From Streptomyces cellostaticus (GTDB taxonomy: Bacteria > Actinomycetota > Actinomycetes > Streptomycetales > Streptomycetaceae), in assembly GCF_001513965.1 (NCBI RefSeq), contig NZ_KQ948019.1:148008-212007 (forward strand): DNA of 64,000 bases, given 5' to 3'. Of this stretch, positions 29,910-37,878 are shown one piece after another. Positions within the stretch are counted from its first letter, which is position 1. Each line of letters begins with the position of its first letter. Below the pieces are notes generated by a model. It saw only the letters and a list, made by a program, of their open reading frames with translations, did no database searches and was not told the DNA's origin. The translations under genes and the position numbers were made by a program.

Positions 29910-30713
29910 TTAACCCAGTCGCGCGGCCAGCCCCCCGGTGCACCGCACCTCGTCGCCCGCGGTGATCAGCAGTCCCTCGACGTCCGGCAGCGACTCCAGC
30001 CAGGCCAGCCCCGCCCGCGACCCCATCGCGAACGCCGCCGTGGCCCAGCAGTCCACCCAGGTCAGCCGCGGCCCGACCACCGTCACCGCCACCAGGTCCG
30101 TCACCGCCGGCCTGCCCGTACGGGGATCCACGATGTGCGCTCCGCGCTCGGCCGTACCGGAGGTGGCCACCGACAGTTCGTCCACCCCGGCCGTCGAGAT
30201 CACCGCCGCCAGCCCGCCCGGGCGCAGGGGATCGGCCACCCCCACCCGCCACGGCCGCTGCGGCTCCGGCGCGCCCAGCAGCTGGACGTCCCCGCCCCCG
30301 TTCACACTGACCCCGCACACCCCGTCCACCGCCGCCAGCAGCCGCGCCGCCCGCTCGGCGGACCAGCCCTTCACGATCCCGGTCGGGTCCAGTGACCCCC
30401 GGTAGCGGGTGCTGAACCACCCCTCGCTCACCCGCTCCGCCTCGGCCGCCAGCTCCAGCACCTCGGCCACCTCGGGAGCGCACCGCGCCACGGGCAGCTC
30501 GCCCCGGGCCAGCCGCGAGACCTCGCTGTCCTCGCGGTAGGTGGAGAAGAGCGCGTCGGCCCGGTGCAGGCCCGCGACCGCATCCTGAAGGGCCTCGCGT
30601 ACCGCACGGGGTTCCCCGCCGCGGACGTCGAAGGAGAAGACGGTCCCCATGACCTCCTCCGCATGACGCACCGCGGCGGGAGCTTCAGCCGGCTCGGCCA
30701 CCGCGTCAGCCAC
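29910..30713 (-). CDS. apbE: FAD:protein FMN transferase
   Basis: ApbE covalently attaches FMN from FAD to a Ser/Thr of a target protein. This 267-residue version has the family motifs EEVMGTVFSFDV, STYREDSEVSRL, LDPTGIVKGWSAERAA, VNGGGDVQL and SVATSGTAERGAHIVDPRTG, then TWVDCWATAAFAMG. No lipoprotein signal is visible, unlike Gram-negative ApbE. GTG 30713 overlaps the upstream FMN-binding gene by 8 bp. The obvious substrates are the FMN-binding domains encoded at 30706-31506 and 32965-33414. Confidence 0.94.
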   Translation of the reverse strand: MADAVAEPAEAPAAVRHAEEVMGTVFSFDVRGGEPRAVREALQDAVAGLHRADALFSTYREDSEVSRLARGELPVARCAPEVAEVLELAAEAERVSEGWFSTRYRGSLDPTGIVKGWSAERAARLLAAVDGVCGVSVNGGGDVQLLGAPEPQRPWRVGVADPLRPGGLAAVISTAGVDELSVATSGTAERGAHIVDPRTGRPAVTDLVAVTVVGPRLTWVDCWATAAFAMGSRAGLAWLESLPDVEGLLITAGDEVRCTGGLAARLG

Positions 30714-31506
30714 CGGCCTGGTCCAGCGCCGACTGCAGCGACTGCTTGTAGCCGGTGCTGGTGTAGGTGGCTCCGGAGACCGCGTCGATGTTCGCGGTCC
30801 CGGCCGCCACCGCCTCCTGGTTGAGCCTGGGCACGGCGAGCGCGGTCTTCTGGTCGCTGAGGCCGCCCTTGGGCGCCTGCACCGCCTCGGCCTTGCTGAT
30901 CTTGCCGTTGCCGACCGTGATCCTGACCTGGACCGTGCCGTACTGGGTCTGGACGGCCTTGCCGGTGACGGTACGGGCCTGGGCCTGGGCCGAGCCCGAG
31001 GAGCCCGAGGACGAACCGGAGGAGGAGCCCGACGACGCCTTCACCTTGTCCAGCGCCGACTGGAGCGACTTCTTGTACCCCGTGCTCGTGTACGTCGCCC
31101 CGGACACCGCGTCGATCTGCGCACTCTGCGCCGCGACGGCCTCCTGGTTGAGCCTGGGCACGGCGAGGGCGGTCTTCTGGTCGCTGAGGCCGCCCTTGGG
31201 TGCCTGCACCGCCTCCGCCTTGGTGACCTTGCCGTTCGCGACGGTCAGCCGTACCTGGACGGTCCCGTACTGGGTCTGGGTCGCGTCACCGGTCACCGTC
31301 CCGGCCGCCGCCCCCGCGGACTGCGCACCGCTCTGCTGACCGCCCTGCGGCGATTCCTGCCCCGCCGCGGTCTGCTGCGGGGCCGCGCCCGCCGCCGAGG
31401 CGGCGGCCGGATCCGACGCGGGCTTGAGCGACAGCAGCAGCACGACACCGGACACGGTGGCGGCCGTGGCCAGCACGACACGCCGCATGGGGTGGCTCTT
31501 CCTCAT
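30706..31506 (-). CDS. Membrane-anchored protein with two tandem FMN-binding domains
   Basis: A 266-residue extracytoplasmic flavoprotein. One membrane helix (about 8-27, RRVVLATAATVSGVVLLLSL) is followed by a Gln/Ala/Ser linker and two nearly identical FMN-binding domains (about 70-152 and 180-265). They are joined by a Ser/Gly-rich spacer. Each domain ends with the flavinylation motif DAVSGATYTSTGY, whose Thr would carry FMN attached by ApbE. Each also has the segment VQAPKGGLSDQKTALAVPRL. The duplication is visible at DNA level too. It would shuttle electrons from the adjacent ferric-reductase-like membrane protein to an outside acceptor. Confidence 0.9.
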   Translation of the reverse strand: MRKSHPMRRVVLATAATVSGVVLLLSLKPASDPAAASAAGAAPQQTAAGQESPQGGQQSGAQSAGAAAGTVTGDATQTQYGTVQVRLTVANGKVTKAEAVQAPKGGLSDQKTALAVPRLNQEAVAAQSAQIDAVSGATYTSTGYKKSLQSALDKVKASSGSSSGSSSGSSGSAQAQARTVTGKAVQTQYGTVQVRITVGNGKISKAEAVQAPKGGLSDQKTALAVPRLNQEAVAAGTANIDAVSGATYTSTGYKQSLQSALDQAGG

Positions 31507-31522
31507 CGCTTACAGCTCCCGC

Positions 31523-32905
31523 TCACATCTCGAACGACTCGTGGTGGATACGGCGCGCAGGGACCCCCGCGCCGCGCAGTGCCTCGTACACCGACTGCGC
31601 GAACCCGGGCGGGCCGCACATGAAGACATCGTGGTGATCGATGTCCGGGATCTTCCGCTGGAGGTTCTCCGCGGAGATGTCCGGCCGCTCGCCCTCGGGG
31701 CTGTTGACCGCGTACATCAGCCGGGCGCCCCGCTCCTTGGCGATCGCGGCCAGCTCGTCCCACAGCGCCAGGTCCTGGGTGGTGTTGGCCCGGTAGAGCA
31801 GGGTGATGTCACCGGACGCCCCGGGCAGCGTCTCGAACAGGGCCCGCATCGGCGTGATGCCGACCCCGCCCGCGACCAGCAGCACCTTGCCCTTGCTGCG
31901 CCGCTGGGCGGTGAGCGCGCCGTACGGTCCCTCCGCCCACACCCGGGTGCCGGGCGTCAGCTCGCGCAGCCGGGCGCTGTGGTCGCCGATCGCCTTGACC
32001 GTGATCCGCAGCATGTCGGGGCGGGGCGCCGCCGACAGCGAGTACGGGTGCGAGCTGAACCGCATCCCGGGGGCGAGGAACCGCCAGCGGAAGAACTGAC
32101 CCGCCTCCGCGCCCATCCGGTGCAGCCTCCGCCCGCCGATCAGCACCGACACGATGCCCGGCGTCTCCTCGATCACCGCTTCCACCCGCATGCGGTGACG
32201 GAGGTTCAGCCGGATCGGGGTGAGGATCCGGTACCAGAGCACCAGCGCGGTGACCGAGCCGTACAGCACGTACCAGAAGGTCTTGGCGGTGGGCTCGACC
32301 GCGAAGTCGTTGCCGGTGGTGATCTGGTGCCAGAACGTCAGGAACACCGCCGCGTACGTGAGCAGGTGGACGTGGTACCAGGTGTCGTACGGCAGCCGGC
32401 GGCGGACCGGGCCGACGGACGTCAGCCCGATGAGCACGAACAGGGCCATGCCGATGGCGGCCTTGCCCATGTCCGGCAGCTGGTTGATGGAGTCGATGGT
32501 CTGCTGGACGATGTCGCCGAGCGACTTGCCGGCCTGGAGCGCGTACCCCCACATGGTGAGGAAGACGTGAGCGAGGATCAGACACAGGGTGTACCGGCCG
32601 CTCATAGCGTGCCAGCGGGCCACCCGGTCGGAGCCGACGCGCCGTTCCAGCGCCGGTACGCGCGCCATCTGGAGCACGACCAGCGCCATCAGGTAGCCGG
32701 CCAGCAGGCCGGTGATCCGGCCCGCGTTCAGGATCTTGCCGTTGTCGTCGGCGATGGACGGGGTGTTGTGCCACCAGAGCCACAGCACGGCCACCGCGCC
32801 CGCCCAGACCGCGAGCAGCAGCGGTACGGCCGGGGAGCGGCGCGGGCGGATGCGGCGCATCGTCTGGCGGCGGGCGGCACGTCCGCCTGCGAGCGTGGTG
32901 GTCAC
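31523..32905 (-). CDS. Ferric-reductase-like transmembrane flavocytochrome (copy B)
   Basis: A 460-residue membrane oxidoreductase. Six helices form a ferric-reductase-like haem domain, with paired histidines in WHAMSGRYTLCLILAHVFLT and YHVHLLTYAAVFLTFWHQ. A cytoplasmic FAD/NAD(P) domain follows: FFRWRF, HPYSLSAAPRPD, VAGGVGITPMRALFE and VFMCGPPGFAQ. It would pass electrons from NAD(P)H through FAD and haem across the membrane. GTG 32905 is preceded by a perfect GGAGG on the minus strand. It lies between the two FMN-binding genes and is a paralogue of the protein encoded at 33424. Confidence 0.91.
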   Translation of the reverse strand: MTTTLAGGRAARRQTMRRIRPRRSPAVPLLLAVWAGAVAVLWLWWHNTPSIADDNGKILNAGRITGLLAGYLMALVVLQMARVPALERRVGSDRVARWHAMSGRYTLCLILAHVFLTMWGYALQAGKSLGDIVQQTIDSINQLPDMGKAAIGMALFVLIGLTSVGPVRRRLPYDTWYHVHLLTYAAVFLTFWHQITTGNDFAVEPTAKTFWYVLYGSVTALVLWYRILTPIRLNLRHRMRVEAVIEETPGIVSVLIGGRRLHRMGAEAGQFFRWRFLAPGMRFSSHPYSLSAAPRPDMLRITVKAIGDHSARLRELTPGTRVWAEGPYGALTAQRRSKGKVLLVAGGVGITPMRALFETLPGASGDITLLYRANTTQDLALWDELAAIAKERGARLMYAVNSPEGERPDISAENLQRKIPDIDHHDVFMCGPPGFAQSVYEALRGAGVPARRIHHESFEM

Positions 32906-32964
32906 GGTTCCTCCGGGGGGACTTGACCCTTGGCCCACAGATACGTGCCGCATGCGCTGAGTGT

Positions 32965-33414
32965 TCAGAGGCCCGCCGAGTCCAGTGCGGACTGGAGTGA
33001 CCGGCGGTAACCGTCACTGGTGTACGTGGCTCCCGAGACCGTGTCGATCTGCGCGCTCTGCGCCGCCAGCGCCTCGCGCCGCAGCTGGGGGAGGGCGTAG
33101 CCGTTGATCTCCTGGTCGCGCGGGTTGTCCTGTGGGTAGCTGACGGCCGTCAGGTCCGTGAGTCTGCCGCTCTTGATCGTCACCCGCACCCGGACCGGTC
33201 CCCACCGGGTCTGCACGGTGTCGCCGGTGACGGTCCTGGTGCCGGTTCCCGGCGCACCCGAACTGCTCGACGAAACGGGCGACTTGGTGCTCGCCGTCGC
33301 CACCGTGGGGCTCGTGTGCGGCTTGAGCGACAGCAGCAGCACCATGCCGGAGACGGTCGCGGCACTCGCCAGCACGATGCGGCGCAGGGGACGGTTCTTC
33401 TTCAACGCGTGCAC
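32965..33414 (-). CDS. Membrane-anchored FMN-binding protein (single domain)
   Basis: A 149-residue protein with one N-terminal membrane helix (about 11-30, RRIVLASAATVSGMVLLLSL), a Ser/Thr-rich linker and one FMN-binding domain. Its flavinylation motif is DTVSGATYTSDGY. It resembles each half of the tandem protein at 30706 but lacks the PKGGLSDQK stretch (YPQDNPRDQEINGYALPQL instead). GTG 33414 follows the copy-A reductase stop by 9 bp, so the genes are one operon. Confidence 0.9.
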   Translation of the reverse strand: MHALKKNRPLRRIVLASAATVSGMVLLLSLKPHTSPTVATASTKSPVSSSSSGAPGTGTRTVTGDTVQTRWGPVRVRVTIKSGRLTDLTAVSYPQDNPRDQEINGYALPQLRREALAAQSAQIDTVSGATYTSDGYRRSLQSALDSAGL

Positions 33415-33423
33415 GGGTAGGCC

Positions 33424-34776
33424 TCACAGCTCGAACGACTCGTGGTGGATACGGCACCCCGGCACCCCGGCCGCCCGCAGCGCCCCGTACACGTCCTGGG
33501 CGAAGCCGTGCGGGCCGCAGAGGTAGACGTCGTGCCCGGCCAGGCCCGGGAAGGTCGCGCTCAGCGACTGGGCCGTGATGCCGGGGCGCTCCCCGCGCGG
33601 CCCGTTGAGCGCGTACCGCACCTGCGCGCCCCGCCACCTGGCGATCGCCTCCAGCTCACCGCCCAGCGCCAGGTCCTCGGCACAGCGCGCCCGGTAGAGC
33701 AGGGTGACCTCGCCGGGCAGCGTCTCGAACAGCGCGCGCAGCGGGGTGATGCCGACACCCGCCGCGATCAGCAGGGACCGCTGCCCGGTGGCCCGGTCGG
33801 CGGTCAGGGAGCCGTACGGGCCCTCCGCCCACACCCGGGTGCCCGGCCGCAGCAGCGGGACGGCCGCACTGTGGTCGCCGAGCGCCTTGACGGTGATCCG
33901 CAGCAGGTCCGGGCGCGGCGGCGCCGACAGGGAGTACGGCGTCGACGTCCAGCCCATGCCCTCGCCGAGGAACCGCCAGCGGAAGAACTGCCCCGGCCGC
34001 GCACCCAGTTCGTCCAGGTGCCGCCCGCGTACGACGACCGAGTACACGCCCGGCGCCTCCTTGTGCACCGACTCCACGCGCAGCCGGTGCCGGCGGTTGA
34101 GCCGGACCGGGGCGAGGACGCGGAACCACAGCACCAGGGCCGCCGCCCCGAGGTACAGCGCGTACCAGGCGGCGGTGGCCGCCGGCTTGCCGTTGAACTC
34201 GTCGCCGAGGGCCACCTGGTGCCCGAAGGCGATGAAGACGGCCGCGTACGTGAGGAGATGGACGTAGTACCAGAACTCGTAGCCGGTCCGGCGGCGCACG
34301 GCCCGCGCCGAGGTGACGCCGACCGCGAAGAGGATCACCGTGCCGGCGGTGGCCTTGAGCATCTCCGGATAGTCCAGGACGACGGTGACCGCCTCGTGCC
34401 ACAGCGAGGCCCGGTCCTGGACGGCGTACCCGGCCAGGATCAGCACGATGTGTGCGATCAGCAGGCAGATCGTGTACCGGCCGGCCATCGCGTGCCAGCG
34501 CGCCACCCGGTCCGAGCCGATCCGCACCTCCAGCAGTGGCACCCGCGCCATCAGGCCGACCAGCACCGCGCAGGCGTACCCGCACAGCAGCCCGGCGATC
34601 CGCCCGGCCCCGGTCAGCCAGCCCGCCGTACCGACCACCGTCCCCGTGTCCGCCCACCAGAGCGCGACCACGGCCGCCGCCCCCGTCCACAGCACGGCCA
34701 GTACGAGCCCCGCTGGGGAGCGGCGCACGGCCGGCGACCCGGGCGGGGCCGCGAGCCGCTCGTCCACGGTGGTCAT
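33424..34776 (-). CDS. Ferric-reductase-like transmembrane flavocytochrome (copy A)
   Basis: A 450-residue paralogue of the protein at 31523. It has six membrane helices with haem-type histidines (WHAMAGRYTICLLIAHIVL, YYVHLLTYAAVFIAFGHQ), the FAD motif TPYSLSAPPRPD, the nucleotide motif IAAGVGITPLRALFE and the C-terminal YLCGPHGFAQDVYG. It is the promoter-proximal gene of the five-gene flavin electron-transfer operon. Its divergent promoter region carries CTCAGAG boxes shared with the response-regulator gene. ATG 34776 is preferred over the ATG at 34854, which lies inside that promoter region. Confidence 0.91.
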   Translation of the reverse strand: MTTVDERLAAPPGSPAVRRSPAGLVLAVLWTGAAAVVALWWADTGTVVGTAGWLTGAGRIAGLLCGYACAVLVGLMARVPLLEVRIGSDRVARWHAMAGRYTICLLIAHIVLILAGYAVQDRASLWHEAVTVVLDYPEMLKATAGTVILFAVGVTSARAVRRRTGYEFWYYVHLLTYAAVFIAFGHQVALGDEFNGKPAATAAWYALYLGAAALVLWFRVLAPVRLNRRHRLRVESVHKEAPGVYSVVVRGRHLDELGARPGQFFRWRFLGEGMGWTSTPYSLSAPPRPDLLRITVKALGDHSAAVPLLRPGTRVWAEGPYGSLTADRATGQRSLLIAAGVGITPLRALFETLPGEVTLLYRARCAEDLALGGELEAIARWRGAQVRYALNGPRGERPGITAQSLSATFPGLAGHDVYLCGPHGFAQDVYGALRAAGVPGCRIHHESFEL

Positions 34777-34824
34777 GAGAGTCGTCCCTTCGTTCGTCGT
34801 GCCGGGCCACTGTGCGTGCCGAAG

Positions 34825-34881
34825 CTCTGAGGGACCTCTGAGCGGCCGCCGCATTCAGCCGACTCAGAGGAAACTCAGAGG
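34825..34881. promoter_or_regulatory. CTCAGAG direct-repeat boxes between electron-transfer operon and two-component system
   Basis: CTCAGAGG occurs at 34863-34870 and 34874-34881, an 11-bp period. The reverse-oriented word CTCTGAG occurs at 34825-34831 and 34836-34842, again 11 bp apart. Eleven-base-pair direct repeats are the usual target of OmpR/PhoB-type regulators, and one is encoded immediately to the right. One pair faces each divergent gene. Confidence 0.72.
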
Positions 34882-34929
34882 TGCCCGGGCGGCCGGCCCC
34901 CCGCCGCACGAGCGATGCTGGTAGACGCG

Positions 34930-35670
34930 ATGAACACCACCCGCTCCGGCCGCCCGGCCCTCACCCGCCCCGACGGCACTGCGCTGCGCGTCCTCGTCGT
35001 CGACGACGACCCCGACCTCGCGGAGGTGCTCACCGGCGCCCTGCGCTACGAGGGCTGGGAGGTGCGCGCGGCCGGCGACGGCGCCTCGGCGGTCACCGCC
35101 GCCCGCGAGCTGCTGCCCGACGCCGTCGTCCTGGACGTGATGCTCCCGGACACCGACGGCTTCGCCGTGCTGCGCCGGCTGCACGAGGTGAAGCCGGACG
35201 TCTGCGTGCTCTTCCTCACCGCCCGGGACGCGGTCGAGGACCGCATCGCCGGCATCACGGCAGGCGGCGACGACTACGTCACCAAGCCCTTCAGCCTGGA
35301 GGAGGTCGTCGCCCGGCTGCGCGGACTGCTGCGCCGCGCGGGCATGGCCCGCCAGCTGGAGGAGGGGCCGCGGCTGACCGTGGGCGACCTGGTCATGGAC
35401 GAGGAGGCCCGCGAGGTGACCCGGGCCGGCGAGCTGATCGAACTCTCGCCGACCGAGTTCGAACTCCTCCGCTTCCTGATGCGCAATCCGCGCCGGGTGC
35501 TGAGCAAGGCGCAGATCCTCGACCGGGTGTGGTCGTACGACTTCGGCGGCCGGGCCCATGTGGTCGAGCTGTACATCTCCTACCTGCGCAAGAAGGTGGA
35601 CGCGGGCCGCGAGCCCATGATCCACACGGTGCGCGGAGCGGGCTACGTCCTGAAGCCGGTGCCCAGGTGA
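34930..35670 (+). CDS. OmpR-family response regulator
   Basis: A 246-residue regulator. The receiver domain carries VLVVDDDPDLAEVL, the phospho-acceptor in DAVVLDVMLPDTDG, FLTARD and the lysine DDYVTKPFS. The C-terminal winged helix has ELSPTEFELLRFLMRNPRRV and the wing YLRKKVDAGREPMIHTVRGAGYV. ATG 34930 is preferred over ATG 34915, which lacks a ribosome-binding site. Its stop overlaps the GTG of the histidine-kinase gene. CTCAGAG boxes upstream suggest autoregulation together with the divergent flavin electron-transfer operon. Confidence 0.94.
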   Translation: MNTTRSGRPALTRPDGTALRVLVVDDDPDLAEVLTGALRYEGWEVRAAGDGASAVTAARELLPDAVVLDVMLPDTDGFAVLRRLHEVKPDVCVLFLTARDAVEDRIAGITAGGDDYVTKPFSLEEVVARLRGLLRRAGMARQLEEGPRLTVGDLVMDEEAREVTRAGELIELSPTEFELLRFLMRNPRRVLSKAQILDRVWSYDFGGRAHVVELYISYLRKKVDAGREPMIHTVRGAGYVLKPVPR

Positions 35671-37193
35671 GGTTCATGAGGTCCGTACGACGCCTGCCTC
35701 GGCCCCGCACCCTGCGCGCCCGCCTGACCGTCGGCCTGGTGATCCTGCTCGCGCTGAGCTGCGCCGCAGTGGGACTCGCCGCGGTCGTCGGACTGGACGG
35801 CTTCCTCACCCAGCGCCTGGACGAACAGCTCGCCCAGGTCGGCACCCGGTTCCCGCAGAGCCTGGAGCACAACGGCCTGGTGCCCGACGACCTCCCCCAG
35901 TCTCGAAAGGACTCGACCGGGGGGACCCCCATCGGCGACGAGCACGGCGACACCCGCCGGATGGCCACCGGCACCTTCGGCGCCCGCCTGCTGGACGGCG
36001 CGGTCACCAACAAGGGCCTCATCCGCTCCGGCGACCCGTCCGCCGATCTGAACGTCGGCCTGACGGCAACGGACCAGAAGCGGCTGGCCGGGGTCCCGGT
36101 GGACGGCAGACCCCACACCGTCGAACTCTCCGCCCTGGACGACTACCGGGTCGTCGCCACCGCGGGCCGGGACAAGGACGTCCTGATCGTCGGCCTGCCG
36201 CTGGAGCCCGTCCAGGCCACGGTCCACCGCCTGGAACTGGTGGCCGCCATCGTCTTCGGCCTGGCCCTCGTCGTCACCGGCGTGGCCGGGGCCTGCTGGG
36301 TCCGCTGGTCGCTGCGTCCGCTCAGCAGGGTCGCCGCCACCGCCACCCGGGTCAGCGAACTCCCCCTGGCCAGCGGCGAGGTGACCCTGCCGCCCCGGGC
36401 CCCGGACCCCGACTCCCGCAGCGAGGTCGGCCGGGTGGCGGCCGCCTTCAACCGCATGCTGGGCCACGTCGAGGACGCCCTGACCAAACGCCACGCCAGT
36501 GAGGAGCGGCTGCGCCGCTTCGCCGCCGACGCCAGCCACGAACTGCGCACCCCGGTCGCCTCGGTCCGCGGCCACGCCGAGCTGGCCTTGCTGCACCCCG
36601 GTCCGGTGCCACCGGAGGTGACCCGCGCCCTGGAGCGCATCGCCGCCGAGTCCTCCCGCATGGGCGAGATGGTCGACGACCTGCTCCTGCTGGCCCGCCT
36701 CGACGCGGGCCGCCCCCTGGAGCGCGGCCCGGTCGACCTGACCCGCCTGGTCCTGGACGCGGTGACGGACGCGAGGGCCGCGGGCCCCGGCCACCGCTGG
36801 ACCCTGGACCTCCCCGAGGAACCAGTGACGGTACCGGGCGACACCCACCGCCTCCACCAGGCACTGGCCAACCTGCTGGCCAACGCCCGTCTGCACACAC
36901 CCGTGGGCACAAAGGTGACGGTGACCCTGGAGACCGAGGTCGGCTCGGCCCGCCTGTCGGTCCACGACGACGGCCCCGGCATCCCCGAGGAGGTCCAGCC
37001 GGCCGCCTTCGAACGCTTCACCCGGGCAGAACACCGCCGCCGCCCGGATGCCTCCGGCAGCGGGGCGGGGCTGGGCCTGTCGATCGTGGTGGCGGTGGTG
37101 GAGGCGCATGAGGGGAGGGTGGTGCTGGAGAGCAGGCCGGGGGCGACGACGTTCACCGTACGGCTGCCCCTGGGCGAGGTCAGTAGCGAGTGA
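35667..37193 (+). CDS. Sensor histidine kinase (with dispersed repeat inside sensor domain)
   Basis: A 508-residue HisKA-type kinase. Helix 1 lies at about 17-45, an extracytoplasmic sensor at about 46-190, and helix 2 at about 192-215. HAMP follows, then the phospho-acceptor motif FAADASHELRTPVASVRGHA and the HATPase boxes (LANLLANARLH, VHDDGPGIP, GSGAGLGLSIV). The start is GTG 35667, overlapping the regulator stop by 4 bp; ATG 35676 is an alternative. Residues about 75-88 (LPQSRKDSTGGTPI) are encoded by a dispersed repeat of family B inserted in frame. The 3' end overlaps the convergent transpeptidase gene by 14 bp. Confidence 0.93.
   Translation: MRFMRSVRRLPRPRTLRARLTVGLVILLALSCAAVGLAAVVGLDGFLTQRLDEQLAQVGTRFPQSLEHNGLVPDDLPQSRKDSTGGTPIGDEHGDTRRMATGTFGARLLDGAVTNKGLIRSGDPSADLNVGLTATDQKRLAGVPVDGRPHTVELSALDDYRVVATAGRDKDVLIVGLPLEPVQATVHRLELVAAIVFGLALVVTGVAGACWVRWSLRPLSRVAATATRVSELPLASGEVTLPPRAPDPDSRSEVGRVAAAFNRMLGHVEDALTKRHASEERLRRFAADASHELRTPVASVRGHAELALLHPGPVPPEVTRALERIAAESSRMGEMVDDLLLLARLDAGRPLERGPVDLTRLVLDAVTDARAAGPGHRWTLDLPEEPVTVPGDTHRLHQALANLLANARLHTPVGTKVTVTLETEVGSARLSVHDDGPGIPEEVQPAAFERFTRAEHRRRPDASGSGAGLGLSIVVAVVEAHEGRVVLESRPGATTFTVRLPLGEVSSE
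35891..35931 (+). repeat. Dispersed hairpin repeat family B, copy 1 (in coding sequence)
   Basis: The unit begins CCTCCCCCAGTCTCG and ends GGGGGGACCCCCA. Its TCCCCC and GGGGGGA arms can pair. The same frame of bases occurs at 62335-62370 downstream of cobT. Here it is read in frame through the sensor domain of the histidine kinase. Confidence 0.65.
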
Positions 37194-37875
37194 TGGCCGT
37201 GGCGCCGTCCGTGGTGCCGATCGCGATATGCGCGCCGGGGCCGGCCCACTTCAGGATCCGCTGCGTCGCATCCTCGGGGACGGAGACGCAACCGGCCGTG
37301 GCCGCCTTCCCGTTGACGTGCAGAAAGATCCCGGCCCCCCGCCCCCGCACCGGCCGGTCGTAGTTGAACCCGATGACCAGCCCGTACGCGTACTGCGTCC
37401 GGTAGGAGCTCAGCTGCTCGGACTCCGAGGCGCGGCAGTCGGCCGGAAGAGGATCCGCCCAGCGGTTGTACGCGGCGGAGTCGACGTCCTCGCACCACCA
37501 CGAGCTCTCCTTCACCGTCCGGTACTCGACCCGCGTACCCCCCGGCGCCGGCTTGATCCCGAACCCGAACGGCAGGTCGTACAGCCCGGTCGGCGTCGTG
37601 TTCGTCCCCTGCTCGCGCGCACCCCCCTCCACCAGCCCCTTCGCGCCGAACCGCGCCGGTGCGGACCCGGCCCGCACCCACTGCCCGTCCCGCAGGTCCC
37701 ACCAGGTGACCGTGCCCGACGTCGCGTCGGTGCCCGGCGCCTCGGCGGTGATCAGCTGGGTACCGCCCCCGGTGTCCGCCATCCGCGCGGGCAACGGCGC
37801 CGGCCCGCAGCCGGGCGTGGCACCGAGGAGGCAGACGGACGCGGACGCGAGGGCGACGACGGCACCGGGGCGCAT
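37180..37875 (-). CDS. L,D-transpeptidase (YkuD-type), exported
   Basis: A 231-residue exported protein. The N-terminal segment VVALASASVCLLGATPGC is a signal, possibly a lipoprotein signal although the lipobox is imperfect. The C-terminal catalytic motif is FLHVNG followed by TAGCVSVPEDATQRIL, the HxxG...GC pattern of YkuD cysteine transpeptidases. These make 3-3 peptidoglycan cross-links or anchor proteins to the wall. The interior (GLYDLPFGFGIKPAPGGTRVEYR) fits the family of non-canonical, shorter YkuD proteins. Its stop overlaps the kinase gene by 14 bp; nothing indicates co-regulation. Confidence 0.83.
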   Translation of the reverse strand: MRPGAVVALASASVCLLGATPGCGPAPLPARMADTGGGTQLITAEAPGTDATSGTVTWWDLRDGQWVRAGSAPARFGAKGLVEGGAREQGTNTTPTGLYDLPFGFGIKPAPGGTRVEYRTVKESSWWCEDVDSAAYNRWADPLPADCRASESEQLSSYRTQYAYGLVIGFNYDRPVRGRGAGIFLHVNGKAATAGCVSVPEDATQRILKWAGPGAHIAIGTTDGATAITRY

Positions 37876-37878
37876 GGC

